Source of the DNA: an uncultured Alphaproteobacteria bacterium
Lineage (GTDB): Bacteria > Pseudomonadota > Alphaproteobacteria > RUG11792
DNA: 17,881 bases
Assembly (NCBI GenBank): GCA_958448685.1
Contig: CAUDEV010000016.1
Location: forward strand, 1-17,881
Direction of reading: 5' to 3'
Of the stretch, positions 14,314 to 17,881 are shown in pieces. Under the pieces are notes generated by a model. That model had not been told where the DNA came from, searched no databases, and worked only from the letters and a program-made list of their open reading frames with translations. A program made the position numbers and the translations under genes. Each line of letters begins with the position of its first letter. Position 1 is the first letter of the stretch.

Positions 14314-14347
14314 ATAGGGAAGTGTTTTCATAACATTTCTTCCCTAT
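14314..14347 (-). promoter_or_regulatory. Inverted repeat in the leader of paralog 1
   Basis: ATAGGGAAG (14314-14322) and CTTCCCTAT (14339-14347) form a perfect 9-bp inverted repeat with a 16-base spacer, just upstream of the conserved TATAACGTAAATATA stretch and the GGAGG site. It could be an operator or a 5' leader hairpin. In copy 2 the arms are preserved only imperfectly. The promoter itself is probably in this conserved leader, but I see no convincing -35 box. Confidence 0.4.
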
Positions 14348-14513
14348 TTTCAATTCTAAAAAAAAAGGTAAATTTTTCGTTAACAATACTTAAAAATATT
14401 TGAGATATATCATTAATCTGATCTTCGGATAATGTCGATTTGTCAGACTCCAAGAGAAGTTCGAACGCTAAAGCTTTATTCTCATTTCCAATTGATGAAG
14501 ATTCATAAATTAA
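14328..14513 (-). pseudogene. pheT: 3' fragment of pheT (phenylalanyl-tRNA synthetase beta, C-terminal domain)
   Basis: An open frame of 61 codons, with no start codon, ends at TGA 14330-14328. It reads IYESSSIGNENKALAFELLL, then SDKSTLSEDQINDISQIFLS, then IVNEKF.... This matches the end of bacterial PheT, the ferredoxin-fold anticodon-binding domain (E. coli has a VYRGKGVAEGYKSLAISL stretch followed by [22 protein letters not shown]). Upstream the frame hits a stop at 14514-14516 and the similarity is lost, so only the tail is present. It sits immediately upstream of paralog 1 and overlaps its leader. It is best read as a passenger carried with a duplicated surface-protein gene, not as a gene in its own right. 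Confidence 0.7.
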
Positions 14514-14560
14514 TCATTGATTGAGTAATGTGACACCAAAATACCAAATGAGTAATTTCA

Positions 14561-14589
14561 TTGCGAATGATTTTAGTATCCATTATACT
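14561..14589 (+). promoter_or_regulatory. Promoter of murJ
   Basis: TTGCGA at 14561-14566 (4/6) and TATACT at 14584-14589 (5/6) are 17 bp apart. A start site near 14596 gives a 25-base leader to the ATG at 14621 and rules out the upstream in-frame TTG at 14561 as the start codon. Confidence 0.55.
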
Positions 14590-14620
14590 TTTTATTATAC
14601 AAACAGAGTTTTTATTACTT

Positions 14621-16162
14621 ATGGGACTAGCTAAAAAATTTCTGACAGTAAGTGGGCTTACGGTTGTTAGTCGTATTCTTGGGGTTTTTAGAGAAACTTT
14701 ATTAGTGCACTTTCTTGGCGCATCTATGGAAATGGATGCATTCACAACGGCTTTTAAGTTCCCTGCATTTTTCAGACGATTTTTTGCAGAAGGTGGTTTT
14801 CAGTCAATATTTGTCCCTTATTTTACAGATTTCACTGCAGCTAATAAATTCAACGGAGCAAAATATTTTTCATCAAGAATATTCTCATTAATTTTCTGGG
14901 TAATGTTGTTAATCACAATTTTAGTTGAAATATTTGCAAAAGAGTTTACGATATTTATGGCTCCGGGATTTGCTAGTATACCTGAAAAATTAAAATTAAC
15001 GACAGAATTTACTCGAATAGTATTTCCTAGCGTTGCCTTTGTTTCTCTATCAACAACCTATAGCGGAATATTGATCTCAAAACACAAATTTTTCCCATTT
15101 GCTATGGCCCCGATTTTAGTAAATTTTGTTTTAATTGCTTCTCTTTTTATTGGAACAGATATATTTACAGCAGGACATCGAATTTCATATGGTGTTTTGG
15201 CAGCAGGAATTTTTCAATTATTTTATATGTATATTTGCGTGAAATTTCAAAAATTACCCTCCCCAAAATTATCTTCTTTAAAACCAAGTTTGAAAGTAAA
15301 GAATCTTTTAAAGAAATTAGTACCAGTATTAGCAGGGGCTGGAGTTGCACAAATAAATATCCTTATGGGATCATTTTTTGCTTCATTTCTTCCAACTGGA
15401 TGTATCACTTATCTCTATTGTGCAGATAGATTTATACAATTTCCTCTAGCTTTATTTGGTATATCAATGGGGATTGTATTGCTTCCGGAAATAGCTGAAG
15501 GAATTTCAAAAGGCGAAAAAAGCAATATTAAAAACATACAAAACAAATCAATTCTATTTACATTGAGATTAACCTTGCCTTCTGTGTGTGGTTTGATTGC
15601 GCTTTCTTATTATATGATCTCGTTATTATATGGACATGGAAAATTTGACCAAACCGCAGTCACGCATACATCAAATGTTTTAAAAGTGTCTGCTATAGGT
15701 CTGCCTTCGTTTGTTATGGCAAAGATCATGTCATCAGTTTTGTTTGCTCAAAAAAATGCTAAAGCTCCGATGAATGCCGCTATTATTTCGATAATTATCA
15801 ATATCATCTTGAGTTTTATTCTTATAAAACCATTTCATGAAATTGGCCTTGCTATTTCATCAACAATAGCTGGATTTGTTAATGTTTTTGTAATGTGTCA
15901 TCAATCTAAAGGTTGGTTTAAATTCGAAAAGTCATTGATTATAGATTTTATGAAAATACTTTTAGCATCTACCGCTATGCTTTTTATAATATTAACTTTT
16001 AATTATTATAATAATCCTATTTCGAAATTAGACGAGTTTTTTACTCTCTTCGCATCATGCTTTATAGGATTTCTTGTCTATATCGGAACTTTAGTTTTAT
16101 TAAAGGATAAATCAATAATTTCATACGTAAATTTTGTTTATAAAAAATTCAGGAAATGTTGA
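14621..16162 (+). CDS. murJ: Lipid II flippase MurJ (MviN)
   Basis: MurJ is the multi-spanning MOP-superfamily transporter that flips lipid II across the inner membrane for peptidoglycan synthesis. From the ATG at 14621 the protein has 513 residues and about 14 hydrophobic segments, as expected. This start places the residues known to be essential in E. coli at exactly the same numbers: Arg24 (GVFR), Asp39 (MEMD), Arg52 (FRRFF) and Arg270 (CADRFIQFP). The N-terminus MGLAKKFLTVSGLTVVSRIL is typical. The longer reading from the TTG at 14561 adds 20 hydrophobic residues that do not belong to the family and would begin inside the promoter. No strong ribosome site is seen. The gene stands alone on the plus strand between the two minus-strand surface-protein copies. 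Confidence 0.97.
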   Translation: MGLAKKFLTVSGLTVVSRILGVFRETLLVHFLGASMEMDAFTTAFKFPAFFRRFFAEGGFQSIFVPYFTDFTAANKFNGAKYFSSRIFSLIFWVMLLITILVEIFAKEFTIFMAPGFASIPEKLKLTTEFTRIVFPSVAFVSLSTTYSGILISKHKFFPFAMAPILVNFVLIASLFIGTDIFTAGHRISYGVLAAGIFQLFYMYICVKFQKLPSPKLSSLKPSLKVKNLLKKLVPVLAGAGVAQINILMGSFFASFLPTGCITYLYCADRFIQFPLALFGISMGIVLLPEIAEGISKGEKSNIKNIQNKSILFTLRLTLPSVCGLIALSYYMISLLYGHGKFDQTAVTHTSNVLKVSAIGLPSFVMAKIMSSVLFAQKNAKAPMNAAIISIIINIILSFILIKPFHEIGLAISSTIAGFVNVFVMCHQSKGWFKFEKSLIIDFMKILLASTAMLFIILTFNYYNNPISKLDEFFTLFASCFIGFLVYIGTLVLLKDKSIISYVNFVYKKFRKC

Positions 16163-16488
16163 CTTATTACATCGCACTCTTCATATACCGGCATATTCAG
16201 CCTCTCTACTTTTCATTCTAAAAATAGGGGTATTTAAAACGACTTTCTAGAAGCCCCATAAAAATCTCTAAAATTTTATGGAACGTACCGTGTTGAAGGA
16301 TTGACGATTTTTTTCATTTTACGCTCCTTTCTAGGCTAAATTAGTTCGTTAAGCGCTTCGAGACCATCCAAAATTTTGGGTAAAGGGATCAAAGGAAGGA
16401 TCCAAAATTAACCAATATCTATCAGAAAATAGGATCGTTAACTGTGAGCAAATTATATCCCAATTTTGAACTTGAGTAATCCATCTTT
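16163..16488. other. Intergenic region between murJ and surface-protein gene copy 2
   Basis: No gene is visible. The region contains a partial copy of the dispersed repeat (16234-16281) and small palindromes such as CCAAAATTTTGG near 16369-16380. A TTGACG at 16301-16306 is where the promoter -35 of the repeat would fall, but no TATACT follows. No clear stem-plus-T-run terminator for murJ was found. Confidence 0.5.
16234..16281 (+). repeat. Partial/decayed third copy of the dispersed repeat
   Basis: TTAAAACGAC (16234-16243), then CCCATAAAA, then TCTCTAAAATTTTATGG (to 16281) match the 5' part of copy 2 (17585-17632) in order and spacing, same orientation. CCATAAAA and TTTTATGG can also pair as a hairpin. 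Similarity fades after 16281, and the promoter -10 and GC hairpin are missing. Confidence 0.6.
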
Positions 16489-16518
16489 AGAGACCACACA
16501 GATCTTTGCATGGTCTCT
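16489..16518 (-). terminator. Hairpin downstream of surface-protein gene copy 2
   Basis: AGAGACCA (16489-16496) pairs with TGGTCTCT (16511-16518) around a 14-base loop, 15 bases past the stop codon. It is the counterpart of 13335-13362, with a compensated stem and a diverged loop. No T-run follows in the minus direction. Confidence 0.5.
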
Positions 16519-16533
16519 CAGATATTTTCGTTT

Positions 16534-17457
16534 TTACTCACCAGTTCCTGAACTTGCCGGCTTGTCTCCAATTCTCAAAACAGCGCCTGATTTTAGGACA
16601 GTATCTCCATCGAAAGAAATACAACTTCCAGTTTTAACATCAATGCTCTTATGTATAATTGTTCCATTTTGAAAATTTGCTCCGCGACTAGAATCAATAG
16701 TAATAGGGCTCCATATTTCTCCTTTGCTTTTACTAAACCAGACTCCACGCATTTGACCGTCGTCTTCTCCATGCTTAATTGTTATAGAACCATTTTTATA
16801 ATTGGATAAATCGCCTGTTATATCCATTTCCCCAATAAGTTTCAAAACATAAGGCGTTTCATCACTTTGATTCCCCAAATTAATATTGATATCAGGCATC
16901 ACCCTCTCCGATTCGGTATTCACAATTTTGACCGTCCTGATATCAGTCGTTTCATTTCCGAGATATAGAATATCATTACTTGTATAACTTTTTAGGTCTG
17001 TTGTTCCTATTTCACCGTCATAGACTTCCACTATCTCTACATTTTCCTTTTGAAGATTTTCATTAACATATCCACCTCCTTCGTCAACTATTTTATAAAC
17101 TTTATCTAAAGTTACATTAGTCACTGGGTTAGCAGTCTTTATAGTAGTTGCAGTAGTTTCATCTGTTTCTTCTTTAATACTTCTTCCAACGTGGTTGTTG
17201 ATAGTAGTTTGCTCTCTCTCATTCGCGCCCATTATCTTCGGAAATGGAGCTTCAGTAACCTCTGTATCAATAGATCCATAATTATCAATCACTGTGTGAA
17301 ATCCCATATCATCCCCATCGCCAATACTTATATCCTTGTTGACATAAACAGTAGCTCCTGATTCGATAGTTTTTGGCAAAGCACCTGTTGGTCCTGCAGC
17401 CATAACTCCTGTAGATAATATAGCTGAAATTAGTGTTGTTTGTAATAATTTATTCAT
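16534..17457 (-). CDS. Secreted, probably beta-solenoid surface protein, paralog 2
   Basis: The 307-residue paralog of the gene at 13386-14282 begins MNKLLQTTLISAILSTGVMA, a Sec signal peptide cleaved near residue 20. The start at 17457 is chosen because GGAGG (17467-17463) sits five bases upstream; the longer frame from 17469 would run through that ribosome site. Stretches such as TGALPKTIESGATVYVNKD, TINNHVGRS and LDKVYKIVDEGGGYVNENLQ are identical to paralog 1. After about residue 150 only the scaffold is kept (GDLSNYKNGSITIK, LKSGAVLRIGDK.ASSG). It also has small length differences in loops (GDGDDMGFH, NEREQ). There is no lipobox, later membrane span or beta-barrel. Location (outer surface, periplasm or secreted) is unknown; function is unassigned. 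Confidence 0.85.
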   Translation of the reverse strand: MNKLLQTTLISAILSTGVMAAGPTGALPKTIESGATVYVNKDISIGDGDDMGFHTVIDNYGSIDTEVTEAPFPKIMGANEREQTTINNHVGRSIKEETDETTATTIKTANPVTNVTLDKVYKIVDEGGGYVNENLQKENVEIVEVYDGEIGTTDLKSYTSNDILYLGNETTDIRTVKIVNTESERVMPDININLGNQSDETPYVLKLIGEMDITGDLSNYKNGSITIKHGEDDGQMRGVWFSKSKGEIWSPITIDSSRGANFQNGTIIHKSIDVKTGSCISFDGDTVLKSGAVLRIGDKPASSGTGE

Positions 17458-17501
17458 ATTTTCCTCCATAAAAATTATATTTACGTTATAGGAAAGTGTT
17501 T

Positions 17502-17576
17502 TTAAAACTTTTCTTCCCTAAATTCAATTCTAAAAAAAAAGGTTAATTTTCCGTTAACAATACTTAAAAATATTTG
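17502..17576 (-). pseudogene. pheT: Short pheT 3'-end scar upstream of paralog 2
   Basis: In the frame ending at TAA 17504-17502 the last ~24 codons read QIFLSIVNGKLTFFFRIEFR and so on. They parallel QIFLSIVNEKFTFFFRIENR upstream of paralog 1, which there continues into a PheT-like domain. Here the frame is cut at about 17576. It is probably only the remnant of the same passenger sequence, kept in part because it overlaps the gene's leader. Confidence 0.6.
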
Positions 17577-17645
17577 GGGAATAATTAAAACGACAGCGTA
17601 AATCTCCCACAAAATTCCCTAAAATTTTATGGGACTTTTTAGAGT

Positions 17646-17675
17646 TTGACATATAGGAAATGTTGAAGATATACT
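17646..17675 (+). promoter_or_regulatory. Strong sigma-70-type promoter inside repeat copy 2
   Basis: TTGACA at 17646-17651 and TATACT at 17670-17675 are separated by 18 bp, as in copy 1. The predicted start near 17682 is about 14 bases before the hairpin at 17696. Confidence 0.7.
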
Positions 17676-17695
17676 AAAAATATAGAGGATATTCA

Positions 17696-17743
17696 GGCGC
17701 GCGACGTGTGGTAAAATATCGAGTATACCACACGTCGCGCGCC
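17696..17743 (+). repeat. Perfect 18-bp GC-rich inverted repeat (hairpin), copy 2
   Basis: GGCGCGCGACGTGTGGTA (17696-17713) is the exact reverse complement of TACCACACGTCGCGCGCC (17726-17743), with a 12-base loop. The right arm is identical to 9270-9287. It is followed by CTCCCTCC, with no T-run. Confidence 0.95.
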
Positions 17744-17881
17744 CTCCCTCCATATGTGAATTTATAACATAAAGCCGTTTTGAGAGCTATAGATGAAGTT
17801 GTTACTCTACTATAGTATTCCAAAACATATTCAATTTAACCTCAACAAAAGTATTTCGAATGAAAGAGCGAAATAATGTTG
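17744..17881 (+). other. Structured region after repeat copy 2, to window end
   Basis: No gene is visible. Nested complementary segments GTTTTG (17777-17782) with CAAAAC (17821-17826) and CTATAG (17787-17792) with CTATAG (17810-17815) can form a two-part stem. The same stretch in one frame reads VLRAIDEVVTLL before a stop, resembling LKHIKEVVTFYN after repeat copy 1, and GAAGTTGT.ACT is shared at DNA level. This may be related non-coding structure or shared coding debris. Confidence 0.35.

Larger units (their letters stand above)
13335..14402 (-). repeat. Duplicated block, copy 1 (surface-protein gene with flanks)
   Basis: From the 3' hairpin through the coding sequence to CAAATATTTTTAAGTATTG upstream, this block is homologous to 16489-17576. 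The upstream ~110 bases and the 5' half of the gene are the most similar; the 3' half of the gene is strongly diverged. Confidence 0.85.
16489..17576 (-). repeat. Duplicated block, copy 2 (surface-protein gene with flanks)
   Basis: This is homologous to 13335-14402 in the same orientation. The similarity stops abruptly at about 17576; nine bases further on the dispersed repeat copy 2 begins. Confidence 0.85.
17585..17743 (+). repeat. Dispersed promoter-plus-palindrome repeat, copy 2
   Basis: This is the most complete copy. It starts TTAAAACGAC, followed by an imperfect palindrome TCCCACAAAATT ... AATTTTATGGGA around 17606-17634, then CTTTTTAGAG, the promoter boxes, AAAAATATAGAGGATATTC and a perfect GC hairpin. 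It matches copy 1 from about 17612 onward and the partial copy at 16234-16281 in its first ~48 bases. Confidence 0.85.

Noticed and set aside
14455..14475. GTTCGAA as a tRNA T-loop
   Set aside because: No cloverleaf can be built around it; it lies in the PheT-like fragment. No tRNA, rRNA or CRISPR array was found in the window.
14561..14620. N-terminal extension of MurJ from a TTG codon
   Set aside because: The extension falls on the murJ promoter and shifts the essential residues away from their E. coli positions, which match exactly from the ATG at 14621.
14503..14745. 80-codon minus-strand frame over the murJ start
   Set aside because: Mostly antisense to conserved MurJ sequence; no ribosome site or recognisable motif.
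16369..16400. CCAAAATTTTGG and GGATC...GGATCC palindromes
   Set aside because: Short, AT-rich or chance-level, and not repeated elsewhere in the window in a consistent context.

Overview
This is an AT-rich (roughly 30% GC by eye), gene-sparse bacterial chromosome segment. The housekeeping genes are Gram-negative in type: a long-form bL25, TatC, a T6SS membrane complex and MurJ. Low GC, broken synteny, a dead transposase, gene fragments and recently duplicated surface-protein genes suggest a host-associated bacterium with a decaying genome. An alphaproteobacterial endosymbiont of the Holosporales/Rickettsiales kind fits best, but that placement is inference.

Layout. (1) Bases 237-2288, plus strand: rplY, pth, an untracked 46-residue membrane mini-protein, and tatC. 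They are packed end to end with ATGA-type overlaps and look like one transcription unit. (2) Bases 2418-9122, plus strand: tssK-tssL-tssM, the baseplate-to-membrane connector and inner-membrane channel of a type VI secretion system, with an unusually long TssM. (3) Bases 9154-9346: a repeat module with a consensus-like promoter (TTGACA, 18 bp, TATACT) firing straight into a 17-bp GC-rich hairpin. (4) Bases 9534-12602, minus strand: a tight dciA-like/murB/recJ operon. (5) Bases 12726-13320: a frameshifted DDE transposase remnant. (6) Bases 13335-17576: two copies of a signal-peptide-bearing, probably beta-solenoid protein gene on the minus strand, on either side of plus-strand murJ. (7) Bases 17585-17881: a second full copy of the promoter-hairpin module, reaching the window edge.

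The two surface-protein genes are a block duplication. Coding sequence, upstream leader and a downstream GAGACCA/TGGTCTC hairpin are all shared. Upstream of copy 1 is a 61-codon open frame that reads like the C-terminal anticodon-binding domain of PheT (phenylalanyl-tRNA synthetase beta). The last ~24 codons of the same frame are upstream of copy 2. This suggests the parental gene lies just downstream of pheT elsewhere, and that duplications carried pheT 3' ends with them.

The most novel-looking signal is the repeated promoter-plus-palindrome module (9154-9287 and 17585-17743, with a decayed third piece at 16234-16281). Promoter spacing and hairpin pairing are kept while the surrounding sequence diverges. 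It could encode a small structured RNA or be a non-autonomous mobile repeat.
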